A stretch of 38,075 nt of DNA, from NCBI GenBank assembly GCA_003218375.1, contig QHNH01000018.1:66169-104243 (forward strand), read 5' to 3'. This DNA comes from Verrucomicrobiota bacterium (GTDB lineage Bacteria; Verrucomicrobiota; Verrucomicrobiia; Chthoniobacterales; UBA10450). Each line of letters begins with the position of its first letter. The first letter of the stretch is position 1. Made by a program: the position numbers and the translations under genes. Shown in pieces: positions 23,665 to 30,931 of this stretch. The notes under the pieces are model-generated. The model made no database searches, had not been told where the DNA came from, and worked only from the letters and a program-made list of their open reading frames with translations.

Positions 23665-24039
23665 ATGAAATATGTCATCGTCATCACCCGTATTCTTCTC
23701 GGCCTCGTTTTCGTCGTCTTCGGGTCGAATGCTTTCCTGAAATTCATGCCGGTTCCCGAAATGCATGGCCAAGCCGGCGCTTTCATGACCGCCCTGATGA
23801 GCAGCGGCTACATGTATGTGATCGCGGTCCTGCAGATTCTGGGCGGCCTGTGTCTGCTCCTCGGCGCGCGCTTCGTTCCGCTTGGCCTGACTCTCCTGGG
23901 CCCGGTGATCGTAAACATCGTCCTCTATCACGTGTTTCTCGATCCGCAGGGCATCCCGGTTGCCATCGCCGTCTCCGCTCTCGCTCTCTTTCTTCTCTGG
24001 GTTTATCGCTTCAAGTTCCCGGCGATATTTCAGCCGTGA
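23665..24039 (+). CDS. DoxX-like small membrane protein
   Basis: 124 residues with four hydrophobic helices (about 4-24, 48-72, 76-96, 99-118), the DoxX/YphA plan. TRILLGLVFVVFGSNAFLKF at the N-terminus and YVIAVLQILGGLCLLLG in the middle match the family pattern. Functions proposed for DoxX proteins include redox-related membrane complexes; nothing in the sequence narrows it here. It stands alone, convergent with the TPR gene across a hairpin. Confidence 0.8.
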   Translation: MKYVIVITRILLGLVFVVFGSNAFLKFMPVPEMHGQAGAFMTALMSSGYMYVIAVLQILGGLCLLLGARFVPLGLTLLGPVIVNIVLYHVFLDPQGIPVAIAVSALALFLLWVYRFKFPAIFQP

Positions 24040-24058
24040 CATCGTGAGATGAGGTCAC

Positions 24059-24129
24059 GAGTTATTAGTTATCGATTATTGGTGCGCATTCATCCGGCCC
24101 AATAACTAATAACAGATAACCAATAACTC
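24059..24129. terminator. Heptamer-repeat hairpin between convergent genes
   Basis: Right side: four 7-bp units AATAACT, AATAACA, GATAACC, AATAACT (24101-24128). Left side: three units in reverse complement (AGTTATT, AGTTATC, GATTATT, 24060-24080). The two sides can pair into an AT-rich hairpin between the DoxX and TPR genes. It is also a member of the 7-bp tandem repeats seen at 27899 and 28431. Confidence 0.6.
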
Positions 24130-24131
24130 TT

Positions 24132-24872
24132 TCATCTCTTCGCTTTCAGGCCGCGCACGTATTCCAGCTCCGCTGCCGCCTTTGTGTCGTTCGGATTTTC
24201 CTTGAGACACTGCTCATACTTTTTCTCGGCTTCATCCAGCTGGCCGAGCTCGACGAGAACGTAGCCCAGGCCGCGACGCGCGAGGCCCAGTTCGGCAGCC
24301 TTGAGATCATCGGGCGACAACCCCGCATGCTCCTCCGCCGTCTCGAAAGTTTTCTTCGCTTCTCGCCAATTCTTCTCAAGCTTGTAAACGCTGCCCAGTT
24401 CCGAAAGATACAACGAGCTCCAGGGCGAAAGTTCCAGCGCCAGCTTGAGCGTCGATTTCGCCTCCGCAATGCGACCGAGCTCCTGCAGCGCGTAGCCCTT
24501 CAGGAAATACGCGCTCGCCCAGGTGCTCGAGAGAACGATCGCGTTTTTCTTTCCTTTTTCGAACTTGCCCTTGTCCATCTCCGCCGCGGCCTGGAGCAAA
24601 TAGCCGAGCGTCTCGGCCGAGCTTCGGGCGCAATAGACCTTTTCCTTGCTGTTCCCATAATGCGCCTTGAAGAGCGCGATCACTTTTTCGCATTTCTCAA
24701 TGCCAGCTTGCGGCTGTTTCCGATCGATCAGCGCCCGCGCTTCCTCCAACAGCTTCGGTAGCCCCGGATCTTTGTCCGGGTCTGCCGCCGCCGCTCTCGA
24801 ATTGTCGACGATGCCAATCAGCAAAACGAAACCGAGGAGAACTCGAAATCTGGGAGTCACGCGTTGATCCAT
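24132..24872 (-). CDS. Exported TPR-repeat protein
   Basis: 246 residues from ATG 24872 (MDQRVTPRFRVLLGFVLLIG, an N-terminal signal sequence ending near SRAAAA). An open frame continues 24 codons upstream, but that part is a translated 9-bp-unit repeat (DRINRI..) and was dropped. Residues 40-240 contain about four to five tetratricopeptide units. Clear ones are ASAYFLKGYALQELGRIAEA, SLYLSELGSVYKLEKNWREA and GLGYVLVELGQLDEAEKKYE. TPRs are protein-protein contact scaffolds, probably periplasmic here. Partner unknown. Confidence 0.82.
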   Translation of the reverse strand: MDQRVTPRFRVLLGFVLLIGIVDNSRAAAADPDKDPGLPKLLEEARALIDRKQPQAGIEKCEKVIALFKAHYGNSKEKVYCARSSAETLGYLLQAAAEMDKGKFEKGKKNAIVLSSTWASAYFLKGYALQELGRIAEAKSTLKLALELSPWSSLYLSELGSVYKLEKNWREAKKTFETAEEHAGLSPDDLKAAELGLARRGLGYVLVELGQLDEAEKKYEQCLKENPNDTKAAAELEYVRGLKAKR

Positions 24873-24874
24873 TT

Positions 24875-24942
24875 GGACAGAATTTACCAGATTAAGGCCG
24901 ATTAGGTTTAGAAAAATCCAGATAATCCTGTTAATCCTGTCC
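24875..24942. repeat. Inverted pair of 9-bp-unit repeats
   Basis: The left part begins GGACAGAATTTACCAGATTA; the right part (24917-24942) is the reverse complement of ACAGGATTA-type units ending CCTGTCC. It lies between the divergent TPR and kmo genes, the same setting as the copy at 5637-5728. Confidence 0.65.
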
Positions 24943-24952
24943 ACGTTTTCTG

Positions 24953-26290
24953 ATGGCTACGAAGTTTGTGCTAGTCGGCAGTGGGCTCGCGGGCGGATTG
25001 CTCGCGGCGTATTTGGGCCGGCGCGGCCACGAGGTCGAGCTTTACGAGCGCCGGGCCGATCCGCGCGCGGGGAATTTCGTGGGCGGCCGCTCGATCAATC
25101 TTGCGCTCTCGACCCGCGGGATTCATGCGCTCGAGCAGCTCGGCATCGCGGAGGAAGTCCTTCAGCACGCCATTCCCATGCCCGGCCGCATGATTCACGA
25201 CAAGTCGGGCGAGCTCCACTTTTCGCCCTACGATCGCGACCCGCGGAAGCACATTAACTCCATCGGCCGCGCCGCGCTCAACACGACCGTGATCGAAGCC
25301 GCGTTGCGTTATCCAAACGTTTCAGTCCACTTCAATCATCGCTGCACCGAGGTCGATCTCGATTCCGCCACCGCGCGATTCGAATCCTCTCAACCCCTCA
25401 ACCCCTCAACCTCTCAACGCGTCGCCGCCCGCGGCGACGCCATCATCGGCGTCGATGGCGCATTCTCCGTCGTCCGCCAGTCCATGCAACGCCAGCTCCC
25501 GCAATTCCAGTACGACGAGAGTTATCTCGCGCACGGCTACAAGGAGCTGACGATTCCACCCGCGCCCGACGGTTCGTGGCGCATGGAGAAAAACGCCCTC
25601 CACATCTGGCCCCGCAAAAGTTTCATGATGATCGCCCTCCCCAATCCCGACGGCTCGTTCACCTGCACCCTCTTCTGGGAATTCAAAGGACCGCGCAGCT
25701 TCGAGACCGCCACGACCGATGTCGCCGTCCGCCGTTTCTTCGAGGAAGAATTTGCGGATGCCGTGCCGCTGATGCCGACGCTCGTCGAAGATTTCCGGGA
25801 GAACCCGACGGGATCGCTGGTCACGATCCGTTGCGCGCCCTGGTTCTACAAAGACAAGCTCGCGCTCGTCGGCGACGCCGCCCACGCCGTCGTCCCATTC
25901 TATGGGCAGGGAATGAACGCCGCCTTCGAAGATTGCGTCGTGCTCGATGAATGCCTGGCCGCGTTCCCGAATAATCGAGAAAGCGCCTTCGCGGAATATT
26001 TTCAGCGCCGAAAAGAGAACGCCGACGCGCTCGCCGATCTGGCCGTCGCAAATTTCATCGAGATGCGCGACAAGACCGCGTCGAAAACTTTTCGCGCGAA
26101 GAAGAAACTCGACCATTGGCTGGAAGCCGCGCTCCCCGGCATTTACCTGCCGCTTTATACGATGGTCACCTTCACGCGCATGCCCTACTCCGAAGCGGCG
26201 CGCCGCGCGCGTGTCCAAGATGCGATCGTTTATAGCGTACTCAGCATTTTGTTTTTGCTGCTCGCGCTCTTTGCGGCGCGGCTCATCTAG
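24953..26290 (+). CDS. kmo: Kynurenine 3-monooxygenase
   Basis: FAD enzyme hydroxylating L-kynurenine to 3-hydroxykynurenine with NADPH and O2. 445 residues. FAD-binding start is FVLVGSGLAGGLLAAYLGRR (GxGxxG). Kmo-typical segments are NFVGGRSINLALSTRGIHAL, MPGRMIHDKSGELHFSPYDR and HINSIGRAALNTTVIEAALR. The second flavin motif is LALVGDAAHAVVPFYGQGMN. A C-terminal hydrophobic helix (VYSVLSILFLLLALFAARLI) matches the membrane anchor of these enzymes. Residues 146-156 are encoded by four 8-bp repeat units (CTCAACCY, 25389-25420), an in-frame insertion not expected in the family. With kynU it gives two steps of the tryptophan-to-quinolinate route. Confidence 0.93.
   Translation: MATKFVLVGSGLAGGLLAAYLGRRGHEVELYERRADPRAGNFVGGRSINLALSTRGIHALEQLGIAEEVLQHAIPMPGRMIHDKSGELHFSPYDRDPRKHINSIGRAALNTTVIEAALRYPNVSVHFNHRCTEVDLDSATARFESSQPLNPSTSQRVAARGDAIIGVDGAFSVVRQSMQRQLPQFQYDESYLAHGYKELTIPPAPDGSWRMEKNALHIWPRKSFMMIALPNPDGSFTCTLFWEFKGPRSFETATTDVAVRRFFEEEFADAVPLMPTLVEDFRENPTGSLVTIRCAPWFYKDKLALVGDAAHAVVPFYGQGMNAAFEDCVVLDECLAAFPNNRESAFAEYFQRRKENADALADLAVANFIEMRDKTASKTFRAKKKLDHWLEAALPGIYLPLYTMVTFTRMPYSEAARRARVQDAIVYSVLSILFLLLALFAARLI
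25389..25420. repeat. Four 8-bp units (CTCAACCY) inside kmo
   Basis: The units are CTCAACCC, CTCAACCC, CTCAACCT and CTCAACGC. They encode the PLNPSTSQR stretch of Kmo. The flanking protein sequence stays in frame. Confidence 0.75.
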
Positions 26291-26294
26291 GCTC

Positions 26295-26377
26295 GGAGGG
26301 ATGTGCTTCCGCACGTCCCATTCTTTCGTGATTGCCGCATCCACCACAAAGTGGGACGTGCAGAAGCACGTCCCTCC
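26295..26377. repeat. Imperfect inverted repeat (about 34-bp arms) after kmo
   Basis: The left arm starts GGAGGGATGTGCTTCCGCAC and the right arm ends GTGCAGAAGCACGTCCCTCC. They pair with few mismatches over roughly 34 bp around a short loop. It begins 5 bp after the kmo stop and ends 16 bp before the SnoaL-like gene. It may terminate kmo transcription, or be a MITE-like element. Confidence 0.72.
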
Positions 26378-26392
26378 GATACACTGCCGCGC

Positions 26393-26911
26393 ATGAGCAC
26401 TGACGTCGCACAGCTGGCCGCCGACCGTTATGAAATCGCCGACGCTCTCCATCGCTACGCCTTCGGCCTCGACCACGGCGACGCCGATTCGCTCGCGTCG
26501 GCGCTGACCGAAGATTGCGTTTTCGATTTCACGCCTGCCGGCAAAAAGCTGAAGCTCGATTTCTCGAAGCTCAAGGGTCGCCAGGCGATCCTCGATGGTG
26601 TGCTCCCTCTCATCGGCCCGCTCGATACCAGCCACACTGCGAGCAATCTTCAAATCGAGATCAGCGACGATTCCGCCACGCTCTCCGCCTACGTGATGTC
26701 GCAACACTTCATGCCGCGCGAAGGTTCCCGGCGCGCCTCCGAGAACGCGCTCCTGATGAATCGCTACGATTGCGACCTGGTCCGCGACGGTCCGAAATGG
26801 CGCTTCAAACGCATCACCATCGACAACGCCTGGTGCCAGGGCGACCCCGAAATCCTAAACGCCCTCGCTACCTACCGCGCCCTGACGTCAAAACCAAAGC
26901 CCTCGAAATAG
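26393..26911 (+). CDS. SnoaL-like (NTF2-fold) protein
   Basis: 172 residues from ATG 26393; anything upstream is inverted repeat. The pattern is that of the SnoaL_4-type NTF2 fold: DRYEIADALHRYAFGLDHGD, LASALTEDCVFDFTPAG, GRQAILDGVLPLIGPLDTSH (His), NLQIEISDDSATLSAYVMSQ, and the final strand NRYDCDLVRDGPKWRFKRIT. Related proteins are dehydratases, isomerases, ring-hydroxylating subunits or non-catalytic. No safe substrate call. The segment encoding residues 122-140 is duplicated in degraded form at 33658-33717. Confidence 0.8.
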   Translation: MSTDVAQLAADRYEIADALHRYAFGLDHGDADSLASALTEDCVFDFTPAGKKLKLDFSKLKGRQAILDGVLPLIGPLDTSHTASNLQIEISDDSATLSAYVMSQHFMPREGSRRASENALLMNRYDCDLVRDGPKWRFKRITIDNAWCQGDPEILNALATYRALTSKPKPSK

Positions 26912-26939
26912 CCCGATACACGCACGGGAATCATCGCCA

Positions 26940-27239
26940 TTGAAAGCCATCTTGATTTCGCTTGTGCATGTGATCGCTGCCACCGCCGTCTATCGATATC
27001 TCATCACCGGCGGGTGGCTGACAAACCATTACAGGCTCAACGATCCCAACATCGTCAATCTCGCGCTGGCGATCTTCGAGCCGATCGCAGTCATGAGCGT
27101 GATCGCATTCTGGATTTGGCGCACAGCTTCTCTCCGTCGGCTCATCTCGATCCTGTTTGTGATCCAGATCCTGATCGGCGCCGGGTTTTTGCTTTTCTTT
27201 CTATTCTTTGCCCTCACCTGGCATCCGAAAATGATGTGA
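26940..27239 (+). CDS. Small three-helix membrane protein, unknown function
   Basis: 99 residues from TTG 26940 (no ATG fits; LKAILISLVHVIAATAVYRY at the start). Hydrophobic segments lie at about 3-22, 42-60 and 69-92. No motif is recognised. It follows the SnoaL-like gene by 28 bp and precedes carbonic anhydrase by 60 bp. The start is uncertain because no ribosome binding site is clear. Confidence 0.55.
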   Translation: MKAILISLVHVIAATAVYRYLITGGWLTNHYRLNDPNIVNLALAIFEPIAVMSVIAFWIWRTASLRRLISILFVIQILIGAGFLLFFLFFALTWHPKMM

Positions 27240-27299
27240 CCCTCCTTGAAGGTTGGCAACGAAGCGTGGACTGATAGCTTGCGTTGCCCTTCGCTAAAA

Positions 27300-27902
27300 A
27301 TGGAAACGCTCGACCATCTTTTCGATAAAAACCGTGCGTGGTCGGAAGGGATCCGGCAGGTGAAGCCGGAGTTTTTTCTGGAGTTGTCGCGACAGCAGTC
27401 GCCGAAGTATCTCTGGATCGGTTGCTCGGATAGCCGGGTGCCGGCGAACCAGATCGTGGGGCTCGCGCCGGGGGAATTGTTCGTCCATCGCAACCTCGCT
27501 AATCTCGTTGTGCACACGGACCTGAATTGTTTGTCGGTGATGCAGTTCGCCGTCGACATTCTGAAGGTGCGCCACATCATCGTGTGCGGGCATTACGGCT
27601 GCAGCGGCGTGAGCGCGGCGCTCCGGCGCGAACGGCTGGGGCTGAGTGACAATTGGCTGCGCCATGTCCAGGATGTTCGGGAGAAACACAAGAAAGTGCT
27701 GGCGAGTTTTCCGGAGACGGAAGCGGTCGATCGGCTGTGTGAGCTAAACGTTTTGGAGCAGGTGAACAATGTTTGCTGCACAACGATCGCCCAGGACGCG
27801 TGGGAGCGTGGCCAGGAATTGGCCGTGCACGGCTGGGTCTACGGGCTCCATGGTGGTTTGCTGAAGGACCTGAACGTGACGGTGGATGGGGCGGGAAAGT
27901 AG
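27300..27902 (+). CDS. can: Beta-class carbonic anhydrase
   Basis: Zinc enzyme interconverting CO2 and bicarbonate. 200 residues from ATG 27300 (METLDHLFDKNRAWSEGIRQ); a frame open from 27246 would add residues not typical of the family. Zinc and catalytic residues are all present: WIGCSDSRVPANQIVG (Cys, Asp, Arg) and VCGHYGCSGVSAAL (His, Cys). FVHRNLANLVVHTDLNCLSV is the family's dimer segment. The last codon before the stop lies at the start of a heptamer repeat (GTAGRAA)4 that also supplies the TAG. Confidence 0.93.
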   Translation: METLDHLFDKNRAWSEGIRQVKPEFFLELSRQQSPKYLWIGCSDSRVPANQIVGLAPGELFVHRNLANLVVHTDLNCLSVMQFAVDILKVRHIIVCGHYGCSGVSAALRRERLGLSDNWLRHVQDVREKHKKVLASFPETEAVDRLCELNVLEQVNNVCCTTIAQDAWERGQELAVHGWVYGLHGGLLKDLNVTVDGAGK

Positions 27903-27926
27903 GAAGTAGAAAGTAGAAAGTAGGAA
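27899..27926. repeat. Four 7-bp units (GTAGRAA)
   Basis: The units are GTAGGAA, GTAGAAA, GTAGAAA and GTAGGAA without gaps. The first unit contains the TAG stop of the carbonic anhydrase gene. Confidence 0.85.
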
Positions 27927-27988
27927 ACGCGGAGGTCGGGGTAAACGGGATTGTGTTAGGGACGCGGGCTCACTAACGTCGCGACATT

Positions 27989-28435
27989 ATGAGCGAGACA
28001 TATGTTCCACTGATTAGTTCCGGCACGGCGGGGCCACTCGGCGTGCTGCATCTGCCGCGGCTTTGGCAGAAGGTTTCATTGGAAGCAGCGGGCAAACTGG
28101 CCGCCGGCTATCCCGGGATCGGACGGGGGTTCGATGCCATGACGTGCGCGGCCCTCGGGCTCGAAGAGCAGGCGGTGAAGGATTTCATCAAGCAGAACAA
28201 GCCGACGTATCCGCAGTTCGAAGCCTGGGTGAAGAAGAACGCGAAGTCACTCACGCCGGAAGCGGTCGAGAAGCACAACGCGGCGGTGCGCGGTTACATT
28301 CACGATGACGAGACGCGGAAGGAGATCGTCGGTGCGTGCGGGATTCCGGATGACGTCTCAGCGCCCAAGGATGCGGTGAACCTGAATAACCTCGACGATT
28401 GGTATGAGTTTCATCAGGCGGTGTTGAAGAAGTGA
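27989..28435 (+). CDS. DUF5069-like protein
   Basis: 148 residues, soluble, no signal. The opening GPLGVLHLPRLWQKVSLEAA and the helix-rich body with FIKQNKPTYPQFEAWVKKNA and NLDDWYEFHQAVLKK fit the DUF5069 family as I remember it; the assignment is from recall only. The function of that family is not known. The TGA stop lies in the first unit of an (AGTGACN)4 repeat. Confidence 0.65.
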   Translation: MSETYVPLISSGTAGPLGVLHLPRLWQKVSLEAAGKLAAGYPGIGRGFDAMTCAALGLEEQAVKDFIKQNKPTYPQFEAWVKKNAKSLTPEAVEKHNAAVRGYIHDDETRKEIVGACGIPDDVSAPKDAVNLNNLDDWYEFHQAVLKK

Positions 28436-28458
28436 CCAGTGACGAGTGACAAGTGACC
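28431..28458. repeat. Four 7-bp units (AGTGACN)
   Basis: The units are AGTGACC, AGTGACG, AGTGACA and AGTGACC without gaps. The first contains the TGA stop of the DUF5069-like gene. Confidence 0.85.
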
Positions 28459-28477
28459 AGATAGGAGGGGGAAAACG

Positions 28478-28756
28478 ATGCCGAAATATGTAATTGAACG
28501 GGAGATTCCGGAGGCGGGGAAATTGTCGAAGGAGCAATTGCACGCGATCTCGCAGAAATCGTGCGGAGTCCTGAAAGAACTCGGACCGCAAATCCAATGG
28601 ATCCAAAGCTACGTGACGGATGACAAAATTTACTGCGTTTACATCGCGCCGAATGAAGAGCTGGTGCGCGAGCACGCGAAGCAGGGTGGATTCCCGGCCA
28701 ACCGGGTTTCCGAGGTGAAACAGGTCATCGATCCGACAACGGCAGAAGGAACATAG
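28478..28756 (+). CDS. DUF4242-like small protein
   Basis: 92 residues with a strong ribosome binding site (AGGAGGGGG) 7 bp before ATG. MPKYVIEREIPEAGKLSKEQ, then IQWIQSYVTDDKIYCVYIAP and EELVREHAKQGGFPANRVSE match the DUF4242 pattern, a small ferredoxin-like fold sometimes listed as nickel-binding. No cysteine metal cluster is seen. The stop codon TAG lies in the left arm of the inverted repeat that begins at 28748. Confidence 0.75.
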   Translation: MPKYVIEREIPEAGKLSKEQLHAISQKSCGVLKELGPQIQWIQSYVTDDKIYCVYIAPNEELVREHAKQGGFPANRVSEVKQVIDPTTAEGT

Positions 28757-28863
28757 GCTTTCAGCCTGTGGGCCCAGCGGCCTTTTAGTCCGCTGTTGTC
28801 CCGGGCTTAAAAAAAACAGGTGCACCGGACTGCTGGGCGCACAGGCTAGGAAGCCTATGTTCC
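28748..28863. repeat. Inverted repeat (about 30-bp arms), MITE-like
   Basis: The left arm begins GGAACATAGGCTTTCAGCCT and the right arm ends AGGCTAGGAAGCCTATGTTCC. The arms extend into GTGGGCCCAGC and GCTGGGCGCAC. A run of A (28809-28816) lies in the centre. It overlaps the end of the DUF4242-like gene and ends 66 bp before the dynamin-like gene. Confidence 0.72.
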
Positions 28864-28928
28864 GGCGACAACTTGAGAGCGAAATTTGTGGGCAGCGCGA
28901 AACGGGCGCGATATGATCGGCGCCGCGC

Positions 28929-30722
28929 ATGAGCCAGCTCGAGCAATTGCAATCCGAACCCGGGACGGAGAGCCGCGATTTGTCCGCTCGGATTCTCAGC
29001 CCGGAGCTGAAGCAACAGTTCGATACCCTGCGCAATTTGCTCCAGCGGGCGTTGTGGCTGGCGGAACGATGCGCCGATAGTGAAGCGACCCAAATCCTGC
29101 GGGCGCGCCTGACGAATCTCCAGGCGGCCGCGCTCCTGGTCATCGTCGGCGAAGTGAAGGCCGGCAAGAGCAGCTTCATCAATGCGCTGCTGCGCGAGGA
29201 CGTTTGCGAAGTCGCGCCGGGACCGTGCACGGTGCGCATCCAGGAACTGGTTTACGGCGCGGAACGCCGGGTCGAAACGCTCGGTGAATCCTGGCAGCGC
29301 GTCTCGTTGCCGAAGGAAGTGCTGCGCGAAATCACCATGGTCGACACGCCGGGCACGAACTCCATCGTCAAAGATCACCAGACGATCACAGAGAATTACA
29401 TCCCGCAGAGCGATCTCGTCGTCTTCGTTTTCGCGGCGGTGAATCCGCACACGAAATCCGCCTGGGAGCTGCTCACTCTGATCAAGAAAGAATGGCACCG
29501 GAAAGTGGTCTTCGTTCTCCAACAGTCGGACCGCGCCAGCCAGAAAGAGCTGACGACAAATCTCGAGCACGTCCGGCAGTACGCGTTGGAACGTCAGGTG
29601 GAAAATCCTCCGATCTTCATTCTTTCGGCCAAGCGCGAGATGGAAGGAATCCCGGAGAACGCGTTCGTGGAATTTCGCAATTTTCTCCAGAACACGATCG
29701 CCTGCGGCGAAGCCTGGCGGATGAAAGTGGAAGGATCCTACCAGACGATCCGATCCGTGATGACGCGGTTGCTCGCGCATTTGCGGACCGAGAAAACGGC
29801 GGTCGATGACGAGCGCGCGTTTTATCAGAACCTTCTTTGCCAGGTCGATGCGCGCGAGGAAAAGGCGAGGGGATTAAAGCTGCTGATTGTCGATAAGCTC
29901 GCGGCGACCTACGACACGCTCGCTCGGCAATCCGAAGATGAATTCGCCAGGGGGCTGCGGGTGGGAAAACTCTTCCGGCGCGCCGTTCCTTTCTTGCGCG
30001 ACAAGGATACCGACGTCTGGCTCGGGGATTTGAAATCGGGATTCGAGAGATCCGCGCGCCGGGAAATCAAGGCCGAAGCCGCCCAGGTCTCGATGGATTT
30101 GTTCAACGAGATGCGCACGATGATGGAGGACCTGACCCAGAGCATCGCCCGCCGGCAGGAGCGGGTCCGAGCCGACGTGACTTTTCCGAAAGCGGCCGAT
30201 CAAGTCGGAACGCTGCAACGGTTGCAGGCAAAGCTCGATGGCGTGCGCGTGGATGAAAACATTCTCCGCGGCAAAGTCGCCGAAACGACCGATGTCAGGA
30301 AGCTCACTGTCGCGGGCAGCCTCCTGGCGGCACTCGGTGTCATCATCGCGGCGCTCTCGCCGATTCTCTGGCTCGATATCACCGGCGGAATTTTCCTCGG
30401 CACCGGCATCTTTCTCGTGGCCGTCGGATTGTTCTGGCGCCGGACAAGCGTGATGAAGGATTTCAAGCAACGGTTGGGCGATTCCCAGCAGCAGTTCCGC
30501 GACCGGCTCGATACCGAGTTTGGGGAAATTTTCGATCGTTTGTTCTATGAAGTGCGCCAGGCGCTGACCGAATCGCTTTTCCGTCTCGATCTCCAGGCCT
30601 CCTTCAACGCGCCGTTGCTCCAGGAAACCTTCGAGATCGGCGAAGCCGCGTCCGACATGGTCATCGTCTCCCAGCGACTGCGCGTCACCCAATCTCCCGA
30701 GCAGCCCTCCGTGGCGGCGTAG
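28929..30722 (+). CDS. Bacterial dynamin-like GTPase
   Basis: 597 residues. The GTPase domain (about 60-280) has G1 GEVKAGKSSFINALL (about 74), a G2 Thr in PGPCTVRIQEL and G3 MVDTPGTNSI (138). A loosely kept G4 is VFVLQQSDRAS, where N/TKxD is expected. Long helical stalk segments follow (290-455), then two hydrophobic helices (about 460-505: LTVAGSLLAALGVIIAALSP, GGIFLGTGIFLVAVGLFW) that would form the membrane-inserting paddle, and a C-terminal helix bundle. Dynamin-like proteins remodel or protect membranes, and some give phage defence. Only one copy is present, unlike the paired types. Confidence 0.85.
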   Translation: MSQLEQLQSEPGTESRDLSARILSPELKQQFDTLRNLLQRALWLAERCADSEATQILRARLTNLQAAALLVIVGEVKAGKSSFINALLREDVCEVAPGPCTVRIQELVYGAERRVETLGESWQRVSLPKEVLREITMVDTPGTNSIVKDHQTITENYIPQSDLVVFVFAAVNPHTKSAWELLTLIKKEWHRKVVFVLQQSDRASQKELTTNLEHVRQYALERQVENPPIFILSAKREMEGIPENAFVEFRNFLQNTIACGEAWRMKVEGSYQTIRSVMTRLLAHLRTEKTAVDDERAFYQNLLCQVDAREEKARGLKLLIVDKLAATYDTLARQSEDEFARGLRVGKLFRRAVPFLRDKDTDVWLGDLKSGFERSARREIKAEAAQVSMDLFNEMRTMMEDLTQSIARRQERVRADVTFPKAADQVGTLQRLQAKLDGVRVDENILRGKVAETTDVRKLTVAGSLLAALGVIIAALSPILWLDITGGIFLGTGIFLVAVGLFWRRTSVMKDFKQRLGDSQQQFRDRLDTEFGEIFDRLFYEVRQALTESLFRLDLQASFNAPLLQETFEIGEAASDMVIVSQRLRVTQSPEQPSVAA

Positions 30723-30792
30723 GCGGAGAGCTGGCGAGAGCTGGGAAGCGATCACCGGAAAGATCGCTTGTGTTAATCCCAAAGCGGACGAT

Positions 30793-30931
30793 ACTGGCCG
30801 CCTATTGGATACACTCTGTATCGTTCGTTGCTTGGTAGATCGTCAGGTGAGGTTCTCCTCAGTGGTGATTTGAAACCCGATTCCCGGGAACAGCTCTGAA
30901 GCTGGCAGTCTCGCTCCAAAAACAAGTCACT
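30793..30931 (+). promoter_or_regulatory. Probable leader region of the RRM gene with short palindromes
   Basis: The stretch contains GATAC-ACTCT-GTATC (30808-30822), the palindrome TTCCCGGGAA (30881-30890) and CAGCT-CTGA-AGCTG (30891-30904). No Shine-Dalgarno sequence precedes the RRM start. A structured leader is possible; no promoter box can be named with confidence. Confidence 0.25.

Noticed and set aside
24873-24944. Upstream start of the TPR gene at 24944
   Set aside because: The extension comes from the inverted 9-bp-unit repeat; ATG 24872 puts the signal peptide first.
25406-26707. Minus-strand open frame of 433 codons opposite kmo and the SnoaL-like gene
   Set aside because: Antisense of two well-supported genes and of an inverted repeat; composition is that of a shadow frame.
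28785-30782. Two long minus-strand frames opposite the dynamin-like gene
   Set aside because: The plus strand has G1, G3 and membrane helices in order; the opposite frames lack any domain.
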